From Aurifilum marmelostoma (Eukaryota > Ascomycota > Sordariomycetes > Diaporthales > Cryphonectriaceae): a DNA stretch of 64,000 nt. The notes under the pieces were generated by a model. It was not told the DNA's origin and ran no database searches. It worked only from the letters and a program-made list of their open reading frames with translations. Where the stretch lies: NCBI GenBank assembly GCA_027559495.1, contig JAMXSV010000026.1:310001-374000 (forward strand), written 5' to 3'. This document shows positions 11,546-24,259 of the stretch, in pieces. How positions within the stretch are numbered: position 1 is the stretch's first letter; each line of letters opens with the position of its first letter. The translations under genes and the position numbers were made by a program.

Positions 11546-13059
11546 TTACTTGGAGGCAAAGCCCAGGGTGGGCGTGGACGCGCCGTTGAAGACGACAAAG
11601 GCGGCCTTCAGAGCCACATCACCAAAGATGTTGATACCGATGCCGGCGCTGCTCTGGATGCCGCCAAAGCAAGTCGAGCTGCCGGTGGAGATGGGGCCAA
11701 AGTCAATGTAGTCACCGGGGATCACGATCCGGGCCGAGCCGACGCCGAAGGTGAAGCTGGGCAGCGTCGCGCTGCAGGGGAAGACGTAGCCGCCGACCGA
11801 GGAGCTCGACTTGGCGCCCGAGACCTGGGCCCAGTAGGCGGAGACGACGGTGCTCGGGAGGTACAGGAGGGTGGTGCCCGTGTCGGCGATGCCGTCGATG
11901 GAGGTCGACTTGAAGGCGCCGGAGCCGACGGCGTAGCCGGTCGAGGTCCACTCCCAGAACCCGTTGCGGGTCGAGACGGCGGTGTATGTGATGGAGCCCG
12001 TGTAGGCTGAGGTGTCGATGAATCCGAAGTTGTAAGTGCCGGCTGGAATCACGTCAGTAAACAAAGATTCCGATCGAGTCCTGTTTGAGGATGATGTTCA
12101 TGGATCAAGACACTCACGAGAATGGTAACCAAGGTCAGCCGTAAAGACAGGCGAGTCCAGAGACGCCTTTGCGTTGTCAAAGAAGGTCTTCTGCGCAGTA
12201 GGCTCCACCGTGTTCAGAGAGCTGAACGCCAGGCCCAGGAGACCATCGATAGGCGACTCCTCGGTGAAGCTCGAAGACACAGTCTTGGCCACCTCGACGG
12301 CCTGGCCGGCCACGGTGAGACCGCCCACCGAGACGGTGTCTGTGTAGACAGTGCCGCTGGAGGAAGATCCGTCTCCGTACGTGATGGACCAGGTCGCGCC
12401 GGAGAGAAGCTTAGAGGTGCTGCTCTTGCTCGGGGTGTAGATGGTCTGACCGTTGACCTATATTTCGAGTCTTTAGTTAATCATGATAGACGACGACAAT
12501 ACAGACGACGGGATGGTGACGGACTAACCTCGCTGGAAGGAGTCAGGCTGCTGAAAACCCACAGATCCGACGACCCAGTGTCAAAGTCCAGGTTCAGAGT
12601 CTGCGCAGGCGTGCCGATCTGAACAGGGGTGACATAAGCATCATCGAGGCTGTCGATGGGCGTGGTAGTCGCAGAACCAGTCGAGCGCTCCGTCAGGCCC
12701 GACGTGTAGTTCTGGACGGCATCCTCTAGCCAGGACGGGACGGGCACGCCGTACTTGAGGTACGTCTTCTTGATGGACAGAGGGCCGTTGAAGTTGTAGT
12801 TGGGGTTCCGGACTATCAGTTATTGTTAGTAAATAATCACTCATGCCTTCTTTCTTCTCTCGAGTTGGTCTTCTTTTGCATCATAGTGGACTGTATCAAA
12901 ACAGACAGACCATTACTCACCTTGCTTGAACGAGTACTTTCCGGGGCCAACTTCAGGAGAAGCATTGACGGGAATGCCGACGTGTTGCTTCGTAGGGGAG
13001 CTGAGAGCGCCACCAGCCAAGATGGCGGTCACCAAGACGTTCTTGAGAAGGGCAGACAT
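11546..13059 (-). CDS. Secreted aspartic endopeptidase, pepsin family A1 (endothiapepsin/penicillopepsin type)
   Basis: Acid protease secreted for protein digestion. Four exons (13059..12921, 12812..12529, 12457..12118, 12042..11546) give 419 residues, the usual length of fungal A1 zymogens such as endothiapepsin. A signal peptide (residues 1-20, KNVLVTAILAGGALS) and a basic propeptide to about residue 90 precede the catalytic domain. First active-site motif LDFDTGSSDLWVF, catalytic Asp at 124; flap Tyr at 168 in SITYGDGSS; second motif IADTGTTLLYLPS, Asp at 308. Two late cysteines (FPCSATLP and STCFGGIQ) form the single conserved disulfide. IFGDVALKAAFVVFNG and LGFASK are the standard C-terminus. 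A TATA-like element lies about 135 bases upstream. Nothing is broken. Confidence 0.96.
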
Positions 13060-14649
13060 CTTCGAAGATTGCTGTGAATCCTTGACTCTAGGCGAAGAGA
13101 TGTGATGGGGAACGAAGGACGAAGGAGTTGAGGATGTCGGTGGCGTTCGAGACCAGACATGGAGAAGGTCGGACGAACGTCGAGGCCATTCTTATATGTC
13201 TTCATCTGGCATCCCCTCCTCGCTGTCTCCCTCCCTCTCCCTATCTGGTAATGTAGACAACAGAGTAGCATCGCTCCGCCAAGCTAGAAGACCAGAAGAA
13301 GGTCATTCACCCGCCAGCGGAGTCCGCATGGACGAACAAGCCACGGACCAATGAAGTGCAGAGTCTTGATGAATCCACCCGCGCGGGCGGCGGATAAGCT
13401 CGTGCACCCTCATGAGGGCTCTGTAGCATGTAGTCCTCGACCGAAGGGATAACTGGACTAGTACCATCAAGCCAAGTAAAGTGACTGGCTTGTGATCATG
13501 CACGCGTGACCCATGAATGACAAAAAGACTGCCTTGTTGACGCTCGAGTCAGTGGCTTTCACCCCTACGCTCGGCATATTGCGACGATGTGACAGTGACA
13601 ACGGCTCTTTCTGATGCTATACGAACTGGCTCACCATCACGCAAGAAATATGACAATTCCCCCTCGGTCGACCAAACAGAGATCGAGGGCGCGCGCTTTG
13701 GTCGCAGGCCAAGGGATCGCCAGACTTATCGAACGCCAAGCAGGTGGGGAATATGGCTGGGACTTGGGCGCCACAGGCCTATCCTCGCCCCCATGATGCT
13801 CACCCAATGCCGCCCGCAATCACATAATCAGTGACACCACAAAACGAGTTGCCTAATGTGGTCTAAGGGGGGCGGGCCGTTGATTCATTATCTGGAAATT
13901 TTTGAGTAGCCAAGCCCTTCTAGAATATATATCAGATATCACAGGTTAGCCTCGAGTAATGAGGTCCCCTGATCAGAGCCCAGAAAAACCAGTGCCGGCT
14001 GAGAAGTCCGGAATGGGCAGGACATCAGGGGGGCCAAGCATGCAGGCGTGGAGCCGGGACAATTAAGCATAAACCCTAAGTTAATTTCCGAAATGACATT
14101 ATAGCCTACCAAGCCTGCACAACCAGTCAATGACATGCCTTGGTTCGGTTCTATGATGTTGGCTGTAGACACGAACGAGTGCGATTTGTTGCAGAGATGG
14201 ATGAATGGATGCTGGGGCTTCGAGCCTCGGTCCTGGATGGGGTTTGGCACCTACTCGTGGGTCCCCCAGGGGTCCGAATCTTGCCGAGGTCTGTTTATCT
14301 TTTTTATTATCGTGGCTGGCGCCCTGAATACAAGTATGTTGTACGCATCGTCGTCTTACAGACAGTGGTACTGCTTGTGGGTATATCTTCCTCTCGTGTT
14401 AGTCGGTGGAGCCTTTGAGGGACTTAGACGTGGCCCTTGTTCTTGATGGCAGCGGATAAGGCCGACGCTTTGCAGATGGGAGAAACTCCAAAGGATGTTA
14501 CGCCATTGACGGCCAAGACAGACACGTACAGCCTCGTTGCTTATTACGTAGTCAGTAAGGCCAGAGTGATACAGGTTTGGGGGTCTAGATAGATGGTTTC
14601 GGAATTGGGTAATGAGTATGGTAATAATATTGACCGTTCTTATCATACT
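13060..14649. other. Intergenic, upstream of the aspartic protease
   Basis: No gene supported. The left part is the protease promoter. Frames at 13.6-13.8 and 14.1-14.6 kb have no family motif, no consistent start and no splice structure. Confidence 0.4.
13191..13197 (-). promoter_or_regulatory. TATA-like element of the aspartic protease gene
   Basis: On the minus strand CATATAAG stands about 135 bases before the ATG at 13059, a normal TATA position for a highly expressed secreted fungal enzyme. Confidence 0.4.
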
Positions 14650-15692
14650 TCACTCGGACACGTCCAGTTCTGGGTAGTGTCTGTAGATTCCCAGGTCGTA
14701 CTTTTGTCTCCTGTCACTCGCAAGGTATGCCTTGATACGAGGCCTTTCCTTGACGGCAGCATGGAGAGCAAAGACGCCATCATAGTCGCCTGAGTCCTGC
14801 AGCTTCTGCATAGCCTTTGGGAACATGTATTGCACACCGTCTACACACTATTCATTTATTTGCGACAGTGTCAGCCTAACTAGGAGAGGAATGTACCAAG
14901 ACCTGGATCGAGGGGACTGTATCATCCTCTACAAGGATGATAAACGTACCTGGAAGAGCACCAGGTCGGCATATGTCAGCTTTCCAGAGAAGAGCCAGGG
15001 CCCGTCGCCACTGGCCTTGCTCTTGATCACTCGGTTGAAGTAGCCCAGGAACTTTGGAAGCCTGTTGGAGATGTAGTCCTTACTCTTGCGTAGACTCTCT
15101 TCCTTCTGGTCCTCGTAATATAGGCTGAACAGTTTATTCGGTAACGCAGCAGTCAGCACAAGCAACACCGAGTGGAATGGCGCTGGCTAATGGGGAGAGG
15201 GAAAAAGGAAAAAAAAAGAAAAGAGGGACGGAAAGGACCAAACAAGGCAGGCGGTTACCTGGAAGCGATGGGATGATGGCAGTCATGGGGCTCATTGCTC
15301 AGTCCGTCCAGTGCCGTCAGAGCAAGCTCATTGACCACAAAGAGGCCGTCCTCATCATCGTCACCAGGCTTGGGCGCCAGTCCTAGCTTGGGACCCAGAT
15401 AAAGCAGAATGTTGGGCGTCTGACTGATGACGAGATCTCCGTGCTTGAGCATCGGCGGAGCCAGCAGAGGAGGATTTCGATCGTCACTAGTGTGAGCGGC
15501 GTCGATACGCGAGAGCACTTCCTTGATGCCATCCTGCTGGTGTGCCGTGTCGGTATAGTCGGCGCCCGCCTCCTCCAGGGCCAGACGGACATGCTCTCCG
15601 CGGCCGGGGATTCCTGGCCAGTAGATTAAATGGTAAGGGGTGTCTTTGGAAGACTTTTGGCGTTTGGCGGGATGCGTCGTCGAGGCTGACAT
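14650..15692 (-). CDS. Glutathione S-transferase (sigma/mu/pi-like cytosolic GST)
   Basis: Conjugates glutathione to electrophiles in the cytosol. Three exons (15692..15259, 15124..14950, 14847..14650) give 268 residues. After a short basic leader, the thioredoxin-like domain begins YHLIYWPGIPGRGEHVRLAL; the Tyr/Trp-Pro-Gly-RGE arrangement is that of the glutathione site (G-x-A-E-x-I-R-L in animal sigma/pi forms). PPMLKHGDLVISQTPNILLY contains the cis-Pro and the S/T-Q/E glutathione-contact motif. The C-terminal helical domain shows WLFSGKLTYADLVLFQ, with the conserved Asp of the N-capping box, then VDGVQYMFPKAM and RIKAYLASDRR. Length is somewhat over the usual 210-240 because of the N-terminal leader. 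The substrate is unknown. Confidence 0.9.
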
Positions 15693-17446
15693 GGTGAGGC
15701 CTCGTCACAGGCTGAGGTTAGATGAAATTAGTGGAAAAATCAATACGCACACAGGGTTGTCCACTAGTAAGAGGCTATAGTGTAACCAACAAAGAACAAT
15801 TCGATGTGTGTGTGTGTGGCGTGTGAATGTGCACAAACCCGAAACTGAGCCATCCCACTCGAATCTGTGAAGCAATTCGTGCGGGGAAGCACCTGCGTTG
15901 TCATGACATGGGATGTTACGTCACAACGGGGATAAGATGATCTCCGAGCTCAATTTGTACTCATGCTCTTTTTTTCAAAAATGAGAAGATCAATATCGGC
16001 ACAGGAAACCTTGGGAATCGTGTATTCCCATGATCAAAACCTACGTCTCTTACAGAGTTTCAGAGTCACTGCTTTCCTTTTTCTCAAGGTTTTGCTCATT
16101 GAATTGTCTCTACAAGGTAATTAATTAATGAATCAGACTCAGATGAGGCTGCATGGGTGAGAAGCTCTTGATGTCCTTTTCAGAGTATTTTCCATCAATT
16201 TCTTCGAGGTTAAATGCAGTACTGGCATCATATGCTACGATAATTTGCTACTTATGGCGATATCCTGTTGTTGATTGAAGGAAAGATGCTGGTGGCTCGA
16301 TGGTAATTATGGGAATTAGCGTGCATCGGCCTTGCAATGTAAGAGTACTGCTGCAGCAAGAAGACGAGCCTGCAAAGAACCACCACATCCCACATCTACT
16401 AATTATTAGCCCTTTCTCTTCTTTTTTTCTCTTCTTCTTCTTTTGCCCCCTCAGAGTTTGGGGGAGGGGGGGGAACACAAAGCGCGCGAATTGTAATCCC
16501 ATTTGGTTAATTAATTACACTGAGGAAGCTGGCCCCCTCAACATGCTCAGCAAATGTGACTAGATTTTTCAAACCGGCATTTATTCCCCGTCAATTACAA
16601 TAAGTATTCTGGTGATTATGTACTTGAGCAATTATATAATAACAACAGTGACTATAATAGCACTTAATTTACTACGCATATTATAAGAATATAACAAACA
16701 GTTATCTGTTGGTTACCACGACGGCTTCAAGAATTGCACCATTGTTGCAGTAGGTGGAGCAGCGGCAGCATGATATTCCTTAGCGGCTACTGTACGCTCT
16801 GAGTCTGCACCCATCCCTCATTCCAGTCACACTTGCCCCACACCGAGAGAGGCTGAAGTGTGACGCAGTGGTTTCGGTGAAACTGTCGCACGTCTACCCT
16901 AGGGTAGACAATGCGCTGGCGCCAGATGATAATAGGAAGAATGAGGCTGTCGGCAAGACTTCCAACAATATGGTCGAATAAATCAAAATTTCCTAATTAT
17001 TTAGCACTTGAGTATGCTTTGAACAATAAACAGGAAATCATCACATGCAACCGCATGATACTTGAAGAATGATTGATCATGCCCCCCCTCATCCCTACCA
17101 CTGCAGACCCACCGGGCAAAAAAAATAAAAAAATAAAAATTCATGACGGTAGGAAGGTTTCTCCGGGTCAATCATATCTGCCGCCCTCGTCACTCTGCTT
17201 GCGGTAGTCATTAGTTCGACTGAATAAATTAATTACCTTGAATGGATCAAGTGCGAGATTCATGCCTGAACCTCGGTCATCCCTAGTCATCTATACAAAC
17301 AAACATCTCTCACTCGGGAAGCGCAGACACTCTTGCACTTGTCCGCTTTAACCACTGTTTCACACAGAATCGGGAGACGGTTCGACCACTAAATCTTGTA
17401 CCTTACCCTTCCCCCTCCCCCCCCCCCTCCTTACGTCTCACACACT
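15693..17446. other. AT-rich intergenic spacer
   Basis: Contains a short (GT)n at about 15806-15820 and pyrimidine tracts at about 16415-16445. No gene seen. The right end, with a poly-C/T leader at 17405-17430, is the 5' region of the MetE-like gene. Confidence 0.45.
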
Positions 17447-18914
17447 ATGCCTCTGCCGCCAGGAGTGTACCGTGCCGACCAGGTGGGCTCGTTTCTCCGG
17501 CCCAAGGCGGTGCTGTCGTCCCGCAACGACGCCGCAGATGGCAAGCTGAGCCCCGCCGCGCTCCGGGAGGTGGAGGACGAGCACGTCGCGCAGGTGGTGC
17601 AGAAGCAGGTCGAGAACGGGATCCGGTCCGTGACGGACGGCGAGTTCCGGCGGGCCTACTTCCACGTGGACTTCTGCGTGCACCTCGACGGTGTCGAGCA
17701 GCAGGGCCACGTCTCGTCGACCAACATCACAAAGGTCGGCATGAAGTCGCCCCCGCGCCTCGTCGTCACGGGCAAGCTGGGCCACCCCAAGCCGATCCAG
17801 GTCGACGACTTCAGGTTCCTGGACGCCCAGATAGAGAAGCTCGGCATCAAGGGCAAGGCCACCGCCAAGGTGTGCATCCCGTCGCCCACCATGGTTCACT
17901 TCCGAGGTGGCCGGGAGACCATCGACAAGACCGCGTACCCAACCCTCGAGCCCTTCTTTGACGACCTCGTGCGCGTCTACCAGGAGGAGATTGCGGATCT
18001 GTATGCTGCTGGGTGCCGCTTTGTCCAGCTTGATGATACCAACCTGGCCTATCTGTGTGATGAGGGCATGGTGAGTTGTTTTCGTCTATCCATATCTTCT
18101 TCTCCTCAGACCATCCTTGAGAATATTTCATCATACATACAGTCCTTTCGACACTGAACAATGACTTCGTTCACTTCCTGTCAAATATACAATATCCCCC
18201 CTACAAGGGTCAAGCGGGATTATGGAGAAAGACACTTTGTTGAGGCTCTTCTCAAGCATCCATCAAGTTGAAAATTGTCATCTGATCTGTCCTTTCTCCC
18301 TCCCATCTGCTGCAACCCTTTTTTTTCATTCTTTAAGATACATCAAGATTACACGATTTTCACATACCCATTCTAACACGTCCAAACAGCGCAAGGAGGC
18401 CGCCGAGCGCCACGGCGAGGACCCAGGCCAGCTAGCCGAGCAATACGCCAAGCTCATCAACGCCGCCATCTCGAAGCGGCCCAAGGACCTGACCATCGGC
18501 ATCCACCTGTGCCGCGGCAACTACCGCTCCCAGTGGTTCGCCCAGGGCGGCTACGAGCCCGTCGCCGAGACCCTGTTCAAGAAGCTCGACGTCGACGTCT
18601 ACTTCCTCGAGTACGACGACGCCCGCTCCGGCGACTTCAGCCCCCTGCGCCACCTGCCCGAGCACAAGATCGTGGTCCTGGGCGTCATGAGCAGCAAGAC
18701 CCCCGAGCTCGACGACAAGGCCGAGATCATCCGCCGGGTCAAGGAGGCTGCCACCTATTGTCCCAAGGGCCTCGACCAGCTGTGCCTGTCGCACCAGTGC
18801 GGCTTCAGCAGCACCATGGAGGGCAATGATCTCTCCGAGGACCAGCAGTGGGCCAAGGTCAGACTCCAGGTCGAGATCGCCAAGGAGATTTGGGGTCAAG
18901 ATACGTCTGTATAA
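17447..18914 (+). CDS. Cobalamin-independent methionine synthase-like protein (MetE C-terminal domain, UROD/MetE-like)
   Basis: Two exons (17447..18070 and 18390..18914, phase 0, separated by a 319-base intron) give 382 residues, a single barrel equal to the C-terminal half of MetE. It begins with YRADQVGSFLRP, the usual opening of this stand-alone family, then VTDGEFRRAYFHVDF. LYAAGCRFVQLDDTNLAYLCDE matches the strand before the metal site. Putative zinc ligands are His247 and Cys249 in GIHLCRGNYR, Glu282 in FLEYDDARSG and Cys345 in LSHQCGFSS; all expected residues are present. Known for the family: methyl transfer from methyltetrahydrofolate or another donor to a thiol. Stand-alone fungal members are not the main Met6 enzyme, so the physiological thiol and donor are unknown. 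Confidence 0.9.
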
Positions 18915-19523
18915 GGACTGAGCTACCTGGTATCTTCCGTCACCACGAACACCTCACTGTTGTGCTGTTCAGGTTGCCCGGCCATAGTTGTCGGAGCGAA
19001 GTAGCTCAATTTCTATGACTTTGAACCTGCCATATGACCTTTTCAATGGTCTGTCCCGTTGTGTCCCAGGTTGTAAACCACCCGCTTCTGCTGCAAGTGG
19101 TAGAGAATATGTTAGATTACGCAATGAATTTACCCAGCATGTGTATCCGATGTATATGCATAAAATCACCAACGATGCAGTCAGCACTGTGACCAGTCAG
19201 GCTTAAGGTCATATAAATGAAGCCAGGGTTCAACCAGAGTGTCAACGTAGATCCAAATCTTTGGCTCCTAGCTATCTGCCTACATGAGAATCTGCCCTTC
19301 TGCAACCCAGATGCAAGTATGGCATAAGTCAACACATATTCAAGACACCGTCACTCTGATCCAGCTCTCAAGACGGGAAATTTCCAACAGTCCCACAACG
19401 CCAGCCAGCCACCCTCTCAAATCCTCCTTCTCCGGAGCACCAACCTAGGTGTTGCCCGGAAAGAACACAAAACTACACAAAAACACCTTCTTGCCTCCTC
19501 AACACGCTGTCTTCTCCTATCTG
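18915..19523. other. Intergenic between convergent genes
   Basis: 3' flanks of the MetE-like gene and the BAR gene. No other feature seen; a possible GGTTCAACC box at 19229 lacks a tRNA fold. Confidence 0.5.
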
Positions 19524-21058
19524 TTACTCTGCCTGGCGTCGAATAGGCACAGGCGGGGCAGGTTTCTTGGCCCTGCTTGGTGGAGGCGGAGGCGCCTTCT
19601 TTATGCCAGTAGATGTGACACCAGCGCTGTTATTGTTGTTCAGATTCGTGCGGCTGGAGCTACCATAGCTTGTGGCGGGACTGGTGCTGCCGGGTGGCGT
19701 GTCGCTGCTTGCAGTGTCGTCGTCGTCAGCGGCAGCAAAGACATCCATGGCAGAGGTACGCGCGGTGGGGCGGAGCTGGCCACGTAGGGACGATATATTG
19801 GGCTGCGGCGGGGGAGCGATGCTGAGAGGGGTGCTCGCTGTGGAGGTTCGCGACAGAGAGGCACCGAGAGACCTCTCGCTCTGGTAGGTGCTGGTCCTAG
19901 AGATGCCTGGACGTGGTGGGGGTACGGGTTCCTGGGCAGATGCAGCGCTGTTGACGCTGACGCGCGACTGGGAGCGGATAGGTGCCCGCGCCCGAGGCGC
20001 AGAAACAGCGTCAGAGTCGTCATACTCGCCATAGTCATTATGACTATTCACGCGGCCAAAGGACTGGGCGGTGTTGGACCTGCTCCTGGCTGACGGCCTG
20101 CGCATGCTGCCATAGTCCCTCTCGCTGCCTCCTCTTGCGTATGAATCGGTGGGCGAGGTGGCGGGGGCGGTCCAGGCGGCACGGGTCTGGCGGAGGGCCT
20201 CGGCACATCGGTCGTGGTAGTCGAGCTCGATGTCGAGAAAGCGAGTTAGGTCACGAATGCTATCGGCCTCGGCGTCCTTGATGTCTTGCATACGGCGCAG
20301 GACGTCCTCGTTGGACTCTTCGTACTTTGCCTTTGCAGAGCGGAGTTCTTCCTCGAGGCGGAAGTCGTCGCGTCTGGCCTTTTGCATCTTGGTTGTGGAG
20401 GCATCGAGGGCGAGGCGACGGGACTCGAGCTTCTTGCGGGCGGCCTGTTGTTCCAGGGAGGCGATGTTAGCGATGAGCTTGCTCGGAGGCAGACTGTTCT
20501 GAAAAGCGGCGTACCTGATACTCCTTCATCATGGCAACGGATCTCTCGAGGGAGTCAAGCCAGTACCTGGTGGCATCGTTGGCGTATTGCTCCTGGTACT
20601 GTGCAACCTGATCATTGGTACGACCCATTTCTATGAGACAGTTTCCAAATTGGGAGTCCGGGTCGAAATCCTCGCCGTGTGTGATCATGGTGCGGCCGAG
20701 AACAGCGGTTGGCACGCCCTTTTCGCCGAGAAGACTATCGCGGTGGGCGAGCCACTTGACGTAGGCGTTCATGGAGGTCTGGAGCTTGACCATGCCTGGA
20801 GCATCACAAGAGAGCAAGCATGTCAGTAAGCCGTCTATCCCGTCGTGGCAAGCAATGTTATATCCCCTCGCCACCTTGCGAAGGTAAGGGACGGGACATG
20901 GATCAATTAGGCGGGAGGGTGGTAGACTGACCATCGAACCGCAGGGCCATCTCCGTCTCGAGCATCTTGAACTCGTCTGTGGTGCCCGTCCGGGCCTCAT
21001 TGCCCATCTTCTCGCCAGCCCATTGAAAGGCACGGTCAAACTTTTTTGTGAAGTTCAT
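19524..21058 (-). CDS. BAR-domain protein with proline-rich tail (no SH3)
   Basis: Membrane-curvature protein probably acting in endocytosis or at cortical actin sites. Three exons (21058..20932, 20795..20515, 20444..19524) give 442 residues. The 70-base intron at 20445-20514 must be removed: reading through hits a stop, while splicing joins MMKEYQ to AARKKLESRRLALDAS. The BAR domain spans roughly 1-245: MNFTKKFDRAFQWAGEKMG (amphipathic start), YVKWLAHRDS, and a long heptad-rich helix with KARRDDFRLEEELRSAKAKY and LTRFLDIELDYHDRCAEAL. The remaining about 190 residues are Ser/Pro-rich and low in structure, ending in APPPPPSRAKKPAPPVPIRR, a typical SH3-domain ligand. Unlike Rvs167 it has no SH3 domain of its own, so it probably binds a partner's SH3. 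Confidence 0.88.
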
Positions 21059-24000
21059 ACTGGGCGCGGGTGTGTATGTGTATATGTGGATATCCTGATA
21101 TCGCTTCGCGGGGAAAAGAGGAAGAGTGTTGTATATCTGGTCGGATTGGGTCGAATCGGGAGCTCTCACTCTAGGAGCTCTTTGGAATGTGTGTGTCTGT
21201 GTGTGTACAAGCCCGTCGAGGGATGGAGTACGTGTGTGTACGGTACAATTCCCGAGCCAGGAAAGGGAGGAGCAAGAACAAGAAGGAGATCGTCTCAAGC
21301 CGGTGAGGGAGTGTATGTATGTATGTACGTAGTTGTATATATCAACGAAGAGAATGGAAGCCAAGGAAGAGAAAGGATGGCCAAGAGAGGGGACAGACAA
21401 GGGCGAGAGACCAATCAATCAGTCTATCTGGTCAAATCAAACCCACGCAGCAAGCAAGAAGGGTGGCAACAAGACGAACAGACAAGCAAGTTAAAACTGG
21501 AACGAGGAGGTCGAAACGAAGGGCAGAGCCAAAAAAGGTTGGGCAGACCGGCAGCCGCGACCTTGTATGTTATGTGCGAACTTGTCCTGGTTGGGATAGT
21601 AGAAGGGAGTGATGGTTTGTGCGGGTGGGAAGGTGCGGTGGAAAGGTTCGTTCCAGGTAAGCCTCGCCCGGAAGGTGCCCATGTCATGCAGGGTTTCTGT
21701 TCTTGCTACTGCAGTGCTTGTGGCGTGTCTAGTGTACCATGTACCCTGCAATACACCACCGTACTGCTGTGGTAGTACATACCGCAGTACCAAGTACTGG
21801 ACTGTACTGCATCCCCCCCCTTCTCTCTCGCTTTCCATCACCCCTCCGCGTCCCCTCCCAACCCTGGTCGAGATGTAGCGTGGGCCCTGCATCGTCATCT
21901 TGAATTGATGATCTGGGGTGGAAAGAGAGAAGGGGGGGCAGACTCAGCCACTCGATCCCCTGAAAATCATACCAAGAGGTGTGGCCACCTGCAACTTGAA
22001 CTGTTGGATTGACCAGATGAATAGAGATGATGATCATACGCACTCGATCACTTGCTTCATTCAGTCTAGACTGCGATGGTATCATACATGCCCTATGATC
22101 GTCCATACAGTAGTGGCAGTGGGTGTAGTAAATCAAGATATGATGATATGATGATAAAATAATACACAGGACAGTACAGAAGATATGCATATCTGGTCCT
22201 CCACATGGCCCTGCAACGGACAGACAGACCCGACTGTCTGGATGATGTACTATGGTAGTACTGAGATTGGGGTCGTGGGCTCCCGTCCCATGTGTCCTGC
22301 ATACGTACATACATACAATGTACTATGAAAGCACCTGTCCGTTGACCGTACCTCATCATCTCGAATAGATATGGCATGGGCTTCAGGACCCTCCCTTGTC
22401 GATTGATTTTCCAATTGACATCACACGACATGCTTCTCTCTCCCTCAAAAAATCATCCCTTCCCTGTTCCCCCGGTGGATCAATGCTGGCCGCACTCATG
22501 CGCTCACACACACACTCACACTCACACAGGTAGGTATACGGAGGTAAATCTGGACTCAGCCCACGTACCCATCTCGTACTGTAGATGAGTGCGCCATAGA
22601 GAATACAACATACCACCGTACTACCGATTACTATATCCTTTTGTTCTGTCTCCTTTTTGCGCTACAGCCCGGTTCGTATTTCGCTACGGAAGCAAGTTGC
22701 GTACTCGAGTACGTGTACAGGCCATACCAAGGCCTAAAAAAAAGACACCACCACCCATTTACTTTCTCTCTTAATTACTCGCCCACCCGCCCGCTGTTCG
22801 AAAAAAAAAAAAAAAAAAACAACACACTCTCTTGCGTGCGCGTACAACAAACAGCACTGCCACGAAATTAAACATGCCATGAACAGACCAGCGCTGCCGC
22901 TCCGTCTGGGGAGGGGGGGGCGCCAAAGGGGAGGGCCACGAAGCCCACACGGGCTCGTGAGGTGCTCCCTGTCACGAAACAGTGGCCTCTCCCCCCATCT
23001 CTCCCAAGTACCCACCAGCCCTTGGTTGGCCTAGGCCTTCTACTGCCACTACCATAGTGTTTTGGCCTGCTGGCACGCCTGGGTGATACGATCTACCCTA
23101 GCGCCAGCGCCAGCGCCCTAGAGCCAGGAGAGTCAGAGAGACCCCAAGTTCTGGACCGCCCTGGGGGCCCTCCCTAGCACGCCGTCCGTTGAGATCAGTG
23201 TAGTATGTATAGGCTACCCTGGAAACTGTGGGTGGACACATGTACCTAACCGCCGGCCCCACGGCCCCCCCCGTCACCAATTCACGAACCCCGCCCGAAG
23301 CATCGACCAGATCCACGTTTCACCCTGAAAATAGAAGTGCCAATCAATCATCTACAACCACACTACGAGCCAGACTGACTAGCTAGCATGGCACGGAGTG
23401 TATTATGTGTTTACGAGCAAAGTACAGGACACAGTAGCACATCTTAATCACTTGACAATCCAGTATTCTATAGACAATTTTACTAATGACATAGAAAGGA
23501 CTGGAGCGGGGGAAACAAGTTTCAGCAGCGAGGGTGTGGTGTCTGTCAGCTTCGTGCCGCGTACTATAGTACTCGTATGCAAAAGTATGTACTTGATCTG
23601 ACGTCTTGTCTGATGTGATTTGGCTGATTGATGATTAACCATCCTTTCATCATCGTCTTATGACACCTCTCGTCATCCTGTTCAAACGCGGCACCAGTCA
23701 CCCAGCCCCAACTTGCAGCACTTCTCGCTGTCCTTCTCGAAATACATTAAGCTTATAACAAGAGATATAGCCTTTGGAGGGCTTGCAGTGCACCTCTGAA
23801 AACCCATCCAGGTCTATAATAGATGATGGATCGTGGGCCGATGGGGTCGGTGACAGTCAGGTTTCTCCCCTCATTGCCTCTTCAAGAACGGATCTCCCTG
23901 GCCTTCTGATTTGGGAAAGGTATATCATGGGGGGACCGTCCAAAACCCACCGATGCCTCCGTTGTAAGGAGGGCAGCATGGCTTAGTGAGTGGTGGTCAT

Positions 24001-24259
24001 GACGAGGAAACAGGAATTACTTCCAGGCCGGATATCAACGGCCTGGATCCAGGTGCCTCACTTTCTTTGGCTTGTCCAAGTCAGCGGCGCAACCCACCTA
24101 CACCCGTCACGGGATGATCTCTGGCCTGTTGTCCGAAGAGGCGGGCCTTCCAACCTGGGAGCATGCCGTAGTAGCTTTGTGGCGTCAGCTCTCAGTCGGC
24201 TGCTAGACACAGCTCGTCGGGCTGAATTAATGCGCAAGACATCAATCACCACAACATCT
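21059..24259. other. Long intergenic region upstream of the BAR gene
   Basis: About 3.2 kb without a supported gene. It holds GT-rich and AG-rich stretches, a GTAC cluster (21732-21808), a CA-rich run at about 22505-22528, an A-run at about 22801-22818 and further GTAC-containing palindromes near 22.25, 22.6 and 22.7 kb. It includes the promoter and leader of the BAR gene on the left and the 3' flank of the cyclin H gene on the right. Confidence 0.45.
21732..21808. repeat. Cluster of GTAC motifs
   Basis: Seven GTAC tetranucleotides occur within 77 bases, far more than the roughly 0.3 expected by chance. They lie about 0.7 kb upstream of the BAR gene's ATG. Regulatory role unknown. Confidence 0.5.

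Noticed and set aside
19215..19260. Possible tRNA B-box (GGTTCAACC)
   Set aside because: No A-box at the right distance and no cloverleaf can be drawn; no other tRNA or 5S rRNA signature was seen in the window.
20445..20532. Possible 16-base intron (GTACGCCGCTTTTCAG) in the BAR gene
   Set aside because: Far below the size a spliceosome can handle. The 70-base intron from the same donor to the next CAG restores the expected family sequence.
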